From Paracoccus everestensis (GTDB lineage: Bacteria > Pseudomonadota > Alphaproteobacteria > Rhodobacterales > Rhodobacteraceae), in assembly GCF_021491915.1 (NCBI RefSeq), contig NZ_CP090836.1, forward strand, positions 2,838,501 through 2,902,500: a stretch of 64,000 nt of DNA, read 5' to 3'. Positions 36,669-45,489 of the stretch are shown one piece after another. The position numbers were made by a program, and so were the translations under genes. Position 1 is the stretch's first letter. Each line of letters opens with the position of its first letter. Under the pieces are notes generated by a model. The model saw only the letters and a list, made by a program, of their open reading frames with translations. It was not told where the DNA came from and searched no databases.

Positions 36669-37871
36669 TTACTCTGCCGGGGCGGCTTCGGCCGCCTCGG
36701 GTTGGGCCGGAGCATCCGGGGCCGTGGGGGCGGGCTGTTCGCGGACCACGCCGTTTTCGTCCAGCGTGACCGGCACGGCCGTCACCGCCGCGCCTTCGCT
36801 CAGCGCGGCCAGGTTATCGACCGCCAGCAGATCGCCGGGTTCCAGCCCGTCGGTCACGATCCAGTGGTTTCGATAGCTGCCGTCATCGGTCAGGTTCACC
36901 TGCACGGCCTTGTTGTCGCGCACGACCCAGGCCGTCAGCTGGCCGGTCTTGCCGCGCGCCGCGGCGTTCTGCGTGACCAGGAAAGCCTCGGTCGTGCCCA
37001 GGTCGATCTGGCCGCGCAGGAACATTCCCGGCAGGATCAGGCGGCGCGGGTTGTCGAACCGGAACCGCGTGTCCACCGCCCCGGTCGAGGTCGAGACGGT
37101 AAAGCCCGGCGCGACCAGTTCCCCGGTCGCCGCATAGGTTTCGCCGGTTTCCAGCGTCAGGGTGGCTTGCAGCCGTTCGTTCAGTTGCAACCGGCCTTCG
37201 CTGATGTCGTCGCGCAAGGACAGCATCCGGGCCGAGGGCTCGTACATATCCACTTCGATGGGATCGAGGCTGGTGACGGTGGCAAGCGCCTGGGCCTGGC
37301 CCGCCGTGACCAGATCGCCCACAGACACGGCCGCCACACTGGCCATGCCGTCGATGGGGCTGGTCACGGTGGTCCAGCCCAGTTCGGCCTGCGCCAGGGT
37401 CAGCGCGGCCTCGGCCGCTTGCAGCGCGGCCTCGGCCTGTTCCAGGGTGGCGCGCGATTGGTCCACCTGCGCCTGCGTGGTGCCCGATCCCAGCAACTGT
37501 TCGGTCCGCCCAAAGGATGTCTGCGCCTGCGTCAGCGCCGCCTGGGCAGAACTTACCTGGGCCTGGGCGCTTTTCAGGTTTGCCTCGTAGGTGGTCGGGT
37601 CGATGCGGAACATCGGCGCGCCTGCTTCAAGCGCGGTGCTGGGCTTGTACAGGATTTCCGTCACCAGCCCGCCGACCCTGGGGCGAATCGCCGCTTCGGA
37701 TTGCGCCACCGCGCGACCGGGAAGCGTCAGGATCCGCGGCACCGGCTGGGGCTGCACCTGGACCACGCCGACTTGGGTCGGGGGCATCTGATCCTGTTGC
37801 GCCTGGGCCGGCAGGGATAGGAACCACAAGGCAAGAAAGGCAACGCATACCACTGGGCGGATTCGGGACAT
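36669..37871 (-). CDS. RND efflux pump, periplasmic adaptor
   Basis: A 400-residue membrane fusion protein with a signal peptide (1-24, ending AQAQ). Barrel-sandwich (VLTLPGRAVAQSEAAIRPRVGG-like start), a coiled-coil hairpin about residues 95-160 rich in Ala, Gln and Glu, then a beta-barrel. The C-terminal 25 residues are Ala/Pro/Glu-rich and probably disordered. The ATG at 37871 gives a proper signal peptide; the longer frame does not. The first gene of the pump operon, divergent from tetR. Confidence 0.92.
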   Translation of the reverse strand: MSRIRPVVCVAFLALWFLSLPAQAQQDQMPPTQVGVVQVQPQPVPRILTLPGRAVAQSEAAIRPRVGGLVTEILYKPSTALEAGAPMFRIDPTTYEANLKSAQAQVSSAQAALTQAQTSFGRTEQLLGSGTTQAQVDQSRATLEQAEAALQAAEAALTLAQAELGWTTVTSPIDGMASVAAVSVGDLVTAGQAQALATVTSLDPIEVDMYEPSARMLSLRDDISEGRLQLNERLQATLTLETGETYAATGELVAPGFTVSTSTGAVDTRFRFDNPRRLILPGMFLRGQIDLGTTEAFLVTQNAAARGKTGQLTAWVVRDNKAVQVNLTDDGSYRNHWIVTDGLEPGDLLAVDNLAALSEGAAVTAVPVTLDENGVVREQPAPTAPDAPAQPEAAEAAPAE

Positions 37872-37924
37872 CGGATGATTCCTTCTGAAAGGGCGCCAGA
37901 ACGGCAATGCTTGGTGGCCTTGTT

Positions 37925-37947
37925 GCATGATCATGCACAGTGTGCAA
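37925..37947. promoter_or_regulatory. Overlapping palindromes between pump operon and tetR
   Basis: TGCATGATCATGCA (37925-37938) is a perfect 14-bp palindrome. It overlaps TGCACAGTGTGCA (37935-37947), which has 6-bp arms. The stretch lies between the divergent adaptor and TetR genes, 53 bp from the adaptor start and about 30 bp from the tetR start, which is the expected position for a TetR operator acting on both. Confidence 0.65.
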
Positions 37948-37978
37948 TATTTGCTTGAAATGAATCTGGGAGACTGGC

Positions 37979-38572
37979 ATGGTCGTGAAAACAACGCTTC
38001 GTGACCGAAGGCGGATCCAGACCGCGCGGGAAATCCAGCGGACGGCGCTGTCGCTGGCGCTGCGCCAGGGATATGACAGCGTGACCACGGAAATGATCGC
38101 GGCCGAGGCCGGGATCAGCCAGCGGACCTTCTTCAACTATTACCTGAACAAGAATGCGGCGATCATCGGCACGGCGCCCAGCTTCGACGACGCGACCGTG
38201 GCCTGGTTCCGCAATTCGTCCGGCCCGCTGCTGAACGATCTGTTGCAGGCGCTGCGGCATCTGTTGTGCAACAGCGACCTGAACCGGGAAACGTCACAGC
38301 TGATCGACCGGCTGCTGGACAGGGCGCCGGAATTGCTGCCGATCTTTTACGGGTCGCTGAAACGCCTGGGCGACCAGATCGCCGACCTGGCCGTCACCCG
38401 CCTGGGCGAGGCTTCCCGTCCCGATGCCGAACTGCTGGCCCAGGCGATCTCGCACGCCCTGGCCGACACGTTCCGCATCTGGGCCAATGACGATGCGATG
38501 TCGCCAGACAGCATCGTCGATGTTGCCGCCGCCAAGTTGCAGGTCTTGCACGGGTATCTGGCCCAAGCCTGA
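37979..38572 (+). CDS. TetR family repressor of the RND pump
   Basis: A 197-residue TetR regulator. The N-terminal HTH (residues about 10-56, TEMIAAEAGISQRTFFNYY) is well formed, and the C-terminal helical domain is variable as usual. It is divergent from the RND pump genes with palindromes in between, the classic AcrR arrangement, so it most likely represses the pump until a substrate binds. The GGGAG before the ATG is a good ribosome site. Confidence 0.88.
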   Translation: MVVKTTLRDRRRIQTAREIQRTALSLALRQGYDSVTTEMIAAEAGISQRTFFNYYLNKNAAIIGTAPSFDDATVAWFRNSSGPLLNDLLQALRHLLCNSDLNRETSQLIDRLLDRAPELLPIFYGSLKRLGDQIADLAVTRLGEASRPDAELLAQAISHALADTFRIWANDDAMSPDSIVDVAAAKLQVLHGYLAQA

Positions 38573-38581
38573 GGCCGGGGG

Positions 38582-38725
38582 TCAGCCCAGGGCTGCGGCC
38601 AGCAGAACCAGACCCGACAGAGCGGCAAGGACCGGCAGAGCGCGGGCCATGCCGCGTCCGGTGTCGAGGGTGCAGGCGTCCTGCCCGATGCGGCGCAAAT
38701 GCAGTTCGGTCTGGATGTCGAACAT
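38582..38725 (-). CDS. Small membrane protein, unknown
   Basis: A 47-residue predicted protein: a soluble N-terminal half (MFDIQTELHLRRIGQDACTL) and one C-terminal transmembrane segment (ALPVLAALSGLVLLAAALG). The ATG at 38725 is preceded by a GGAG ribosome site at a good distance, which favours a real gene over an accidental frame. It lies 65 bp downstream of the hydrolase gene on the same strand and next to tetR's 3' end. I do not recognise the family. Confidence 0.5.
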   Translation of the reverse strand: MFDIQTELHLRRIGQDACTLDTGRGMARALPVLAALSGLVLLAAALG

Positions 38726-38790
38726 AAAAGGCACTCCGAAATGAACAATGGGGCAGGGATCGCTGTGGCGTCTGATACTGCGGGCGGGCA

Positions 38791-39399
38791 TCATGCGCCC
38801 GCCGGGGGTGCCCGGCGCGGGGACGAGGCCTGGCCCAGCAACCTGCGCAGCATCGACGGACGCGCGGTCTGGTCCAGCAGCCGGTCCCGGATCACCTTGC
38901 CCCCCGGCCAGGGACCAAAGCCCGAGGCCACGTTGACATGGCCCGCATGACCCAAGTCGATCAGGTCCGCGCCCAGGTCGTCCGCCAGATCCCGGCTGCG
39001 GTCAAAGGACATCCACGGATCGTTGCGGCTGGCAACCAGCACCGTGGGCACGTCCAGCGCCCTGTCGGGCAGCGGGCCGAAGCGGCGGATGCGCCTGCAG
39101 TCGTCAAATCCCGCCATTGGATCGGCCGGGGCCACCAGAACGGCGCCGCGCACCCGCAGCCCCGACCAGCGGTCCAGCATCTGCGCGATCAGCACCGATC
39201 CCAAGGAATGGCCGACCAGGATGCTGCCGGGGTGGCGCAGGATCATCACGGCCAAGGCAGCCTCCCAGGCCTCGCGGATGGGACGGCGGGGGTCCGGCAG
39301 ATCGACGAGCATGGCGTTCGGATCGGTGCGCGCCCACCAGTCCTGCCAATGGGGGCTGGGCGATCCGTCAAGGCCGGGAACGATCAGGGTCTTGGACAT
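38791..39399 (-). CDS. RBBP9/YdeN-type alpha/beta hydrolase
   Basis: A 202-residue serine hydrolase. TLIVPGLDGSPSPHWQDWW is the characteristic opening of this family, the nucleophile elbow is VGHSLGS, and acid and base follow as SRNDPWM and LGHAGHVN. The ATG at 39399 follows an AAAGGAAC site. It is cytoplasmic; the natural substrate is unknown for the family. Confidence 0.87.
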   Translation of the reverse strand: MSKTLIVPGLDGSPSPHWQDWWARTDPNAMLVDLPDPRRPIREAWEAALAVMILRHPGSILVGHSLGSVLIAQMLDRWSGLRVRGAVLVAPADPMAGFDDCRRIRRFGPLPDRALDVPTVLVASRNDPWMSFDRSRDLADDLGADLIDLGHAGHVNVASGFGPWPGGKVIRDRLLDQTARPSMLRRLLGQASSPRRAPPAGA

Positions 39400-39490
39400 G
39401 GGGCGGTTCCTTTCATCCGTTCCGATAACACTACAATTCCTGTCGTGATTTGGTTCCCAAAGATCCCCTTCCAAAGGGAATGCCGTTCCC

Positions 39491-39964
39491 TCAGCGGTCG
39501 CGGGTATTGACCGGATAGGCGGTGCTGTGGCGCAGCCGTTCCATCGCGAAATGCGAGGTCAGGTTCTTGATCGGAACCGCATCGGTCAGCCGGCGATAGA
39601 AATCGTCGTATGCAGCCATGTCGGCCACCGCAACGTGCAGCAGGTAATCCATTTCCCCGGCCATGCGGTAGGCCTCCATGATCTCGGGGAATTTCCTGAC
39701 GGCGGCCATGAACGCGTCGCGCCAGCCTGCGCCGTGATCGGCGGCCTCGATCCCCACGAAGACGGTCAGGCCAAGCCCCAGCTTTGCCGGATCGGCCAGG
39801 GCCACGCGGCCCGTCAGGACGCCTGTCGATTCCAGCTTCTGGATGCGCTTCCAGCAGGGGGTTTGCGACAGCCCCACCTGGTCGGCGATCTGCGCGATCG
39901 GCTGGGTTGCATCGGCCATCAGGGCGGCGACGATCTTGCGGTCGATCAGGTCCAGGCTGGTCAT
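39491..39964 (-). CDS. Lrp/AsnC family transcriptional regulator
   Basis: A 157-residue Lrp-type regulator: HTH at about 8-55 (IAQIADQVGLSQTPCWKRIQ) and RAM domain at about 70-150 (EIMEAYRMAGEMDYLLHV). It closely follows the classical Lrp pattern and is distinct from the tandem pair at 4.9-5.8 kb. It is divergent from an Rrf2-type gene across 143 bp. Its targets are unknown. Confidence 0.88.
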   Translation of the reverse strand: MTSLDLIDRKIVAALMADATQPIAQIADQVGLSQTPCWKRIQKLESTGVLTGRVALADPAKLGLGLTVFVGIEAADHGAGWRDAFMAAVRKFPEIMEAYRMAGEMDYLLHVAVADMAAYDDFYRRLTDAVPIKNLTSHFAMERLRHSTAYPVNTRDR

Positions 39965-40107
39965 GCGTATCCTCGGCGGCAGGTCTTTCGTGCAGACTGC
40001 CAGAAAAACATCAAATGTCCACCGTCTTTGTCGTATATATCTGGAACGCCATAACCTGCGACAAATCTCGACCTTGATGCGGGTATTTTATCGCCGTAGG
40101 GTGGGCC

Positions 40108-40560
40108 ATGATCACGCAGAAGATGAAATACGCGCTCAAGGCGATGCTGGTGCTGGGGGACGAAGCCGCCCAGCCCGCCCCCGAGGCGTTGACCATCGAA
40201 AAGATCGCCCGCCGGTCGGACACCCCCAAGCGGTTCCTGGAACAGATCCTGCTGGAAATCAGGAACGCGGGCATGGTCAGTTCCATTCGCGGCCGGTCGG
40301 GCGGCTATCTGCTGATCAAGCGGCCCAGCGACATTTCCATTTCCGAACTGCTGCGCCTGATCGACGGACCGATCGCCCCCCTGCCCTGCCTGTCGCGCCG
40401 CGCCTATCAACGCTGCGAGGATTGCCGCGACGAGGCGTCCTGCCGCATCCGCAAGGTTTTCGCCGAGATTTTCTGGTCCTATCTGATCCTGATCGAGTCG
40501 CTGACGCTGGAGGATATGCTGCGGTCCGAACAGGTGGCGGGCCAGGTGATCGGGGCCTAG
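40108..40560 (+). CDS. Rrf2 family regulator with a cysteine cluster
   Basis: A 150-residue Rrf2 regulator. The winged HTH spans about residues 3-75 (RFLEQILLEIRNAGMVSSIRGRSGGY). Cysteines at 94, 103, 106 and 112 fall where IscR/RirA/NsrR proteins bind an Fe-S cluster, although the spacing (C-x8-C-x2-C-x5-C) differs from IscR. An iron, redox or NO sensing role is therefore possible. Its stop codon overlaps that of the convergent RluA-type gene. Confidence 0.88.
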   Translation: MITQKMKYALKAMLVLGDEAAQPAPEALTIEKIARRSDTPKRFLEQILLEIRNAGMVSSIRGRSGGYLLIKRPSDISISELLRLIDGPIAPLPCLSRRAYQRCEDCRDEASCRIRKVFAEIFWSYLILIESLTLEDMLRSEQVAGQVIGA

Positions 40561-41207
40561 AACGGCGCGGGCTGGCTGAAGCTGACCTGCGCGCCGCTGT
40601 CGGGATGGCGCAGGCGCAGGCTTTCGGCGTGCAGCATCAGGCGCGGGTGATCCGCCGCAGCGCCCGTCGCATACAAGGGATCGCCCAGGATCGGATGGCC
40701 TGTTTCCGCCATGTGGACGCGCAATTGATGGCTGCGTCCGGTCAGCGGGAACAGGCGGACGCGGGTTTCGGCATCGCTGGCGCGGATCACCCGCCATTCG
40801 GTCAGCGCCGGGCGCCCCGTGTCGTGATCGACCTTCTGGCGCGGACGGTTCGGCCAGTCGACGATCAGCGGCAGATCGACGGCGCCGGTCTTCGGCTCCA
40901 ATCGCCCGGACAGGCGGGCGACATAGACTTTCTTGACGCGGCGATCCTCGAACTGCTTTGACAAGGTGCGCTGCGCGTGAGGCGTCAAGCCAAAGACCAT
41001 TACCCCCGACGTATCCTGGTCCAGGCGATGCACCAGCAGCACGGTCGGAAAGGCACCGCGCAGCCGGTTGATCAGGCAGTCGTCCTTGCCCTCGCCCCGG
41101 CCCGGAACCGACAAAAGGCCCGCGGGCTTGGCAACCACCAGGATTTCGTGATCGGCATGGATCACCTGCGGCGCGTCAGGGGGCGGGGCATAGGTAAAGA
41201 CCGTCAC
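40557..41207 (-). CDS. RluA family pseudouridine synthase
   Basis: A 216-residue RNA pseudouridine synthase. The catalytic aspartate is in HRLDQDTSGVMVFGL, and PLTGRSHQLRVHM and GDPLYATG are the other RluA-family motifs. There is no S4 domain, so it resembles RluA (23S rRNA/tRNA) rather than RluC/D. The start is GTG at 41207, overlapping the LysE gene stop as GTGA; the longer frame is a shadow of LysE. Confidence 0.88.
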   Translation of the reverse strand: MTVFTYAPPPDAPQVIHADHEILVVAKPAGLLSVPGRGEGKDDCLINRLRGAFPTVLLVHRLDQDTSGVMVFGLTPHAQRTLSKQFEDRRVKKVYVARLSGRLEPKTGAVDLPLIVDWPNRPRQKVDHDTGRPALTEWRVIRASDAETRVRLFPLTGRSHQLRVHMAETGHPILGDPLYATGAAADHPRLMLHAESLRLRHPDSGAQVSFSQPAPF

Positions 41208-41830
41208 TTCGCGACCAGCCGGATCGCCAGGCCCGCGAACATCACGGCGGCGATCTTGTTGATCAGGCCCAATCGCTGACCGATCACATGACCCGCATAG
41301 CCCGCCACGATGCCATAGCCCATCGTGACCAGCGTGCCGGTAAAGGCGAAGATCAGCCCCAGGCCCAGGATCTGCTGCCAGATCGGACCCCAGGCAGGGC
41401 TGGTGAACTGTGGCAGAAAGGCCAGCAGGAACAGCACCGGCTTGGGGTTCAGGGCGTTGGACAGGAAACCGCGCCGGATGATGTTCCAGGGCCGCACGCT
41501 GCCGCGCGCCGAAGGATCGGCCGGACCCGCCCGCCAGCTTTTCCAGGCCAGCCACAACAGATAGGCCGCGCCCGCATACTTGATCGCCAGCAGTGCCCCG
41601 GGATGGGCGGCGACGACCGCGCCCAGGCCCACGGTCGCCAGCGTCACGTGCATCAGCACGCCCAGGCCCACCCCAAGGCCCGCCAAGGCCCCCGCGCGCG
41701 GACCGCCCTGGATCCCGCAGGCACTGGCGAAGAACACGTCCTGACCCGGCGCCACGTTCAGCATCAGCCCGCCCGCGACGAACGTGGCCAGTTGCGCCAG
41801 CGGAATGGCGGCGATCGTGTCCCAGATCAT
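41204..41830 (-). CDS. LysE family amino acid exporter
   Basis: A 208-residue membrane protein with about six helices. NVAPGQDVFFASACGIQGGPRAG is the conserved first loop of LysE/RhtB exporters. It probably exports an amino acid or homoserine lactone-like compound. The start overlaps the GFA gene stop (ATGA at 41827), placing it in a run of four overlapping minus-strand genes. Confidence 0.88.
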   Translation of the reverse strand: MIWDTIAAIPLAQLATFVAGGLMLNVAPGQDVFFASACGIQGGPRAGALAGLGVGLGVLMHVTLATVGLGAVVAAHPGALLAIKYAGAAYLLWLAWKSWRAGPADPSARGSVRPWNIIRRGFLSNALNPKPVLFLLAFLPQFTSPAWGPIWQQILGLGLIFAFTGTLVTMGYGIVAGYAGHVIGQRLGLINKIAAVMFAGLAIRLVAK

Positions 41831-42204
41831 CCCTGCGGATCCTGCGGCAGGCCGTCCGCGATGTCATAATAATCGCCTTTGTCGGCCACATAGATATGCC
41901 CCGCCATCCGCAGGCCGGTGGGATTGTCCACCGCGCCCGGCGCGACCTCGATCCCGCCATGGCCCTGGCGGCGCCAGAACAGGCTGCTGCCGCAGTCGGG
42001 GCAAAAGCCGCGCTCGGCCTCGGCCGAGGATCGGAACCACTTGACCTGGCCCCCGATCGTCAGATCGGCGGCCTGGGCGGCGGCCCAGACATGGCCCGAC
42101 CAGCGGCGGCACTGGCTGCAATGGCAGGCCCGCAAGGGATCGCCGCCCCAGCGGCCCGTAAAGGTGACCGCGCCGCACAGGCAACGCCCGGTGAAGTCAG
42201 ACAT
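41827..42204 (-). CDS. GFA family (glutathione-dependent formaldehyde-activating-like) zinc protein
   Basis: A 125-residue GFA/CENP-V fold protein. The zinc cysteines are in GRCLCGAVTF, CHCSQCRRWSG and FCPDCGSSLFW, the complete family set. Most members are not proven formaldehyde enzymes, so this is a family name only. The ATG at 42204 begins MSDFTGRC; it overlaps the fRMsr gene end by eight bases. Confidence 0.88.
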   Translation of the reverse strand: MSDFTGRCLCGAVTFTGRWGGDPLRACHCSQCRRWSGHVWAAAQAADLTIGGQVKWFRSSAEAERGFCPDCGSSLFWRRQGHGGIEVAPGAVDNPTGLRMAGHIYVADKGDYYDIADGLPQDPQG

Positions 42205-42649
42205 GACCGAAAACCTCCTCCAGAATGAAGGCCAGTCGGGTGGCATCCTCGTCGGTGAAGGCGTCCGGCCGGTCGCTGTCGATATCCAGAACGCCGATCA
42301 GCCGCCCGCCGTTGCCATGGACCGGCAGGACGATCTCGGACCGGGTGGAACTGGCGCAGGCGATATGGCCGGGAAAAGCATCCACGTCGGGCACCAGTTG
42401 CACCTGCCCCGTGCGCGCCGCGGCCCCGCAGACCCCGCGGGAGAAGGGAATCACCAGACAGCCATGGCCGCCCTGGTAAGGGCCGATCTTCAGCAATTCG
42501 GGCGCGACCACCCGGTAGAAGCCGGTCCAGTCGAAGCGGTCGTCGGAATGATGGATCTCGCAGGCAAGGGTCGCCATCAGCGCGACCTCGTCGGTTTCGC
42601 CCTGGGTCAGGGCGCGGATTCGGGCGGTCAGGGCGTCATAATCGGTCAT
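42197..42649 (-). CDS. msrC: Free methionine-(R)-sulfoxide reductase (GAF domain)
   Basis: A 150-residue GAF protein. The three catalytic cysteines of fRMsr are present at Cys64, Cys74 and Cys98, with the same 10 and 24 residue spacing as in E. coli (84, 94, 118), in the phrase GPYQGGHGCLVIPFSRGVCG. It reduces free methionine-R-sulfoxide with thioredoxin. The ATG at 42649 gives the family start. It is divergent from the histidine kinase gene with 85 bp between. Confidence 0.92.
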   Translation of the reverse strand: MTDYDALTARIRALTQGETDEVALMATLACEIHHSDDRFDWTGFYRVVAPELLKIGPYQGGHGCLVIPFSRGVCGAAARTGQVQLVPDVDAFPGHIACASSTRSEIVLPVHGNGGRLIGVLDIDSDRPDAFTDEDATRLAFILEEVFGHV

Positions 42650-42734
42650 GGCTTCTTCTATGCCGTGCGACAGGCCGCGAAAAGCCGCGATTGTGCCATG
42701 GACGGCCCTTCGGCCCTGGGCCAATCTGCGGGCC

Positions 42735-44057
42735 ATGACCCGCATCAGCCTGACACAGCGCATTCTTCTGGTGATTTTGGCCGTTCAGGCGGCGCTGTTC
42801 GCGGCTCTGGCGTTTGCCAGCCTAGAGGGTGCGCGCCGCGACATCGCCGCCGAAACGCGTCTGGCGGTGGAAACCGCGCGCGCCCTGGTGCTGGCGACGG
42901 TGGGCACCATGCATGGGGCGGTGCCGCCCGACCGGATCATGCAGCTTTTGCCCGAACGGCTGGTGGTGCCGCGCCATGTGACGCTGGGAACCGTCGATGT
43001 CCTGGACGGCGTGGTGCGCCGCGCCCGCGCGCCGACGCAGGCCCAAACCCCCGCACCCGGATGGTTCGCGGCCCTGGTCGCGCCGAATCTGCTGGAAACC
43101 CGGCTGCCCGTGGTGATCGAGGGCCGCCCGCGCGGCTATGTCTTCATCGCCACCGACCCCGAGGCCGAAATTGCCCTGGCCTGGCGGAACCTGTCGGCCT
43201 TTCTGGGCCTGGCCGCCCTGGCTTCGGTGGTTCAAGGGCTGCTGATCCTGCTGGCCACCCGACAGGCGCTGCGTCCGGTCACGACGATCGCCAGCCGCCT
43301 GGCCGACCTGCGCCGGGGGGATTTGTCGGCGCGGGTCGGCCCTGTGGCGCAACGCGACCTGATCCCCATTGCCGCAGGTGTGGACGATCTGGCCCAGGCC
43401 CTGCAACAGGCCCAGGCGGACCGCGCCCGGCTGCAACGCCGCGTGGTCACGCGCGGGGACGAGGAACGCAAGGCCGTCGCCCGCGACCTGCATGACGAGA
43501 TGGGCCCCTGCCTGTTCGGCCTGCGGGTCGAGGCCGATGCCCTGCGCGAGGCGGCGGCCTCCCCCGCCATCGCCGCCCATGCCCAGGCCATTGCCGACAT
43601 CGCCGAGGAAATCGCCCGCGTGAACCGCGCGCTACTGGGCGACCTGCGGCCTGCCGCCATCGGCCAGCTGCCGCTGGCGACAGTGCTTTCCGATTACGTG
43701 GCAGATCTGGGGCGGCGCTTTCCAGACCTGGACATTGACCTGGACCTGGCTCCTGGCCTGGCCGAGCCGGACGAGGCGACCGCCCTGACCTTGTTCCGCA
43801 TCGTGCAGGAAGGCACCACCAACGCCCTGCGCCATGCAGGGGCCGACCGCGTGACGGTGCGTCTGTGGACAGATCCCGCGCATTGGCGGATCGTGCTGTC
43901 CGACGACGGGGGCGGGATGGCGCCGGACAGCCGGGAAGGCACCGGCTTGACCGGGATGCGCGAACGGATCACGCTTCTGGGCGGCGATTTGTCCTTGTCC
44001 TCGGGGTCGGAGGGGACCACCATCAGCGCCAGCCTGCCCTTGCAGCAGCCGGAATGA
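42735..44057 (+). CDS. Sensor histidine kinase, NarX/UhpB type
   Basis: A 440-residue membrane kinase. Helix 1 at about 10-30, a periplasmic sensor of about 125 residues, helix 2 at about 155-175, a HAMP domain (ALRPVTTIASRLADLRRG), HisKA_3 with phospho-acceptor His253 in RDLHDEMG, and a HATPase_c domain with GTGLTGMRERITLLGG. The sensor region matches nothing I know. It pairs with the NarL-type regulator 15 bp downstream. The ATG at 42735 is chosen because translation further upstream is not hydrophobic. Confidence 0.9.
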   Translation: MTRISLTQRILLVILAVQAALFAALAFASLEGARRDIAAETRLAVETARALVLATVGTMHGAVPPDRIMQLLPERLVVPRHVTLGTVDVLDGVVRRARAPTQAQTPAPGWFAALVAPNLLETRLPVVIEGRPRGYVFIATDPEAEIALAWRNLSAFLGLAALASVVQGLLILLATRQALRPVTTIASRLADLRRGDLSARVGPVAQRDLIPIAAGVDDLAQALQQAQADRARLQRRVVTRGDEERKAVARDLHDEMGPCLFGLRVEADALREAAASPAIAAHAQAIADIAEEIARVNRALLGDLRPAAIGQLPLATVLSDYVADLGRRFPDLDIDLDLAPGLAEPDEATALTLFRIVQEGTTNALRHAGADRVTVRLWTDPAHWRIVLSDDGGGMAPDSREGTGLTGMRERITLLGGDLSLSSGSEGTTISASLPLQQPE

Positions 44058-44072
44058 AGGTTCGACATCACG

Positions 44073-44696
44073 ATGAAATCCGCGCTTGTCATCGACGATC
44101 ACCCCATCACCCACCTGGGCGCGAACCGCCTTTTGCGCGAACTGGGGTATGAGCGGATCGGCCAGGCCATGTCGGGCGAGGACGCCCTAGCGCAACTGTC
44201 CGGCGGCGATGCGCCCGACCTGATCGTCCTGGACATCAGCCTGCCGGGGCGGGGCGGGCTGGATCTGGTGACACCCTTGCGCGACGCCGCGCCCGATGCA
44301 CGCATCCTGGTCTTTTCGATGAACGACCAGACCGGTTTTGCCGCCCGGGCCTTGCAGGCAGGTGCGCAAGGATTCCTGTCCAAGAACGCGCCGCCTGCCG
44401 ATTTCCGCGACGCCGTGCGGATGCTGGAAGGGGGCGAATTCTATCTGTCGCCCAAGCACGCGATGGCGCTGGCAACGCTGCGGGCGGGGGCATCCGCCGA
44501 TCCTCTGGGCGCGCTGTCGGACCGGGAACGGCAGGTGCTGGCGCTGATCGGCCGGGGGCTTGGCCTGCAAGCCATCGCGGACGAGCTGGACGTCAGCTAC
44601 AAGACGGCAGCCAACACCTCGTCCGCCTTGAAAAAGAAGCTGGGCGTGGACGGCATCAACGGGCTGATGAAATTCGCCCTGGACAGCGGGGTATGA
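44073..44696 (+). CDS. NarL/LuxR-type response regulator
   Basis: A 207-residue response regulator. Receiver: Asp8/Asp9 acid pair, phosphorylated Asp54 in LIVLDISLPG and Lys104. The C-terminal LuxR HTH (LSDRERQVLALIGRGLGLQAIADEL...) binds DNA. Its stop overlaps the start of the DUF2478 gene (ATGA at 44693), so the regulator and the following sulfur-type genes are one operon. Confidence 0.92.
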   Translation: MKSALVIDDHPITHLGANRLLRELGYERIGQAMSGEDALAQLSGGDAPDLIVLDISLPGRGGLDLVTPLRDAAPDARILVFSMNDQTGFAARALQAGAQGFLSKNAPPADFRDAVRMLEGGEFYLSPKHAMALATLRAGASADPLGALSDRERQVLALIGRGLGLQAIADELDVSYKTAANTSSALKKKLGVDGINGLMKFALDSGV

Positions 44697-45214
44697 CGGC
44701 AATGCTGGGATGGTTCAGCCTGGAAGACGACGCCCCGGACGGGGAAGCCGACCGGATCCTGGCACGGCTGGCAAAGGGTCTTGCCGATGCCGGGCTGCGG
44801 CTGGCGGGCGCCGTCCAGCGCAACACGGACCTGGGCGCGGATTGCGCCTGCGACATGGACGTGCTGGTGATTGGCGAGGAAGACGCGCCGATCCGCATTT
44901 CCCAGTCGCTGGGCAGCGGATCGTCCGGCTGCCGGCTGGATCCCGGCGCCCTGGAAATGGCGGCGGCGCGTGTCGAGGCACGGCTGGCGGGTGCCGAATT
45001 GCTGATCCTGCCCAAGTTCGGCCGGCAGGAAGCCATTGGCCGGGGCTTTCGCAGCCTGATCGCGCAAGCCCTGGCCCAGGACGTGCCGGTCCTTTTGCAC
45101 GTGCCCCCTGAACAGCGCGCCGACTTTGACCGATTCCGCGAAGGAATGGGACAGCGCATCCCGCCAAGCGCCCTGGCCGAATGGTGCCTGGATCAGGTTA
45201 CGGGCGTCCAGTGA
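44693..45214 (+). CDS. DUF2478 family protein
   Basis: A 173-residue protein with the DUF2478 phrases AGAVQRNTDLG, DPGALEMAAARVEARL and ELLILPKFGRQEAIGRGFR. The family is predicted to be NTPase-related and has been seen near molybdenum and sulfur cofactor genes; no activity is assigned. It overlaps the response regulator and TusA genes on both sides. Two cysteines (CACDMD) near residues 52-54 may matter. Confidence 0.78.
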   Translation: MTAMLGWFSLEDDAPDGEADRILARLAKGLADAGLRLAGAVQRNTDLGADCACDMDVLVIGEEDAPIRISQSLGSGSSGCRLDPGALEMAAARVEARLAGAELLILPKFGRQEAIGRGFRSLIAQALAQDVPVLLHVPPEQRADFDRFREGMGQRIPPSALAEWCLDQVTGVQ

Positions 45215-45489
45215 CCGAAGATCCGGTGATCGACGCGCGCGGGTTGCTGTGCCCGCTGCCGGTCTTGCGGCTGCGCAAGCTGCTGGGGGACCGGCCGCCG
45301 GGCGCGCGGGTGCGGCTGTGGGCCTCTGACGCCATGGCCCTGGTGGATGTGCCGCATTTCTGCGAGGGCTCGGGGCACCGGCTGGTCGGGCAGCGCGACA
45401 TTGGCGGCGGCGTTCATGAATTCACCGTCGAAAGGGGGCCTTCCGCCCCCTCGGCCGCCATCGCGGCCTCACCCCCCGAGGATATTTGA
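45211..45489 (+). CDS. TusA family sulfur carrier, C-terminus formed by a repeat
   Basis: A 92-residue TusA-type protein. The persulfide cysteine is Cys14 in the conserved LLCPLPVLRLRK (CPxP). The start is GTG at 45211, overlapping the DUF2478 stop as GTGA. The normal fold ends at about FTVERG; the last 18 residues (PSAPSAAIAASPPEDI) are encoded by the hairpin repeat copy C, so the original stop was probably lost or lies inside the element. The sulfur acceptor is unknown. Confidence 0.85.
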   Translation: MTEDPVIDARGLLCPLPVLRLRKLLGDRPPGARVRLWASDAMALVDVPHFCEGSGHRLVGQRDIGGGVHEFTVERGPSAPSAAIAASPPEDI

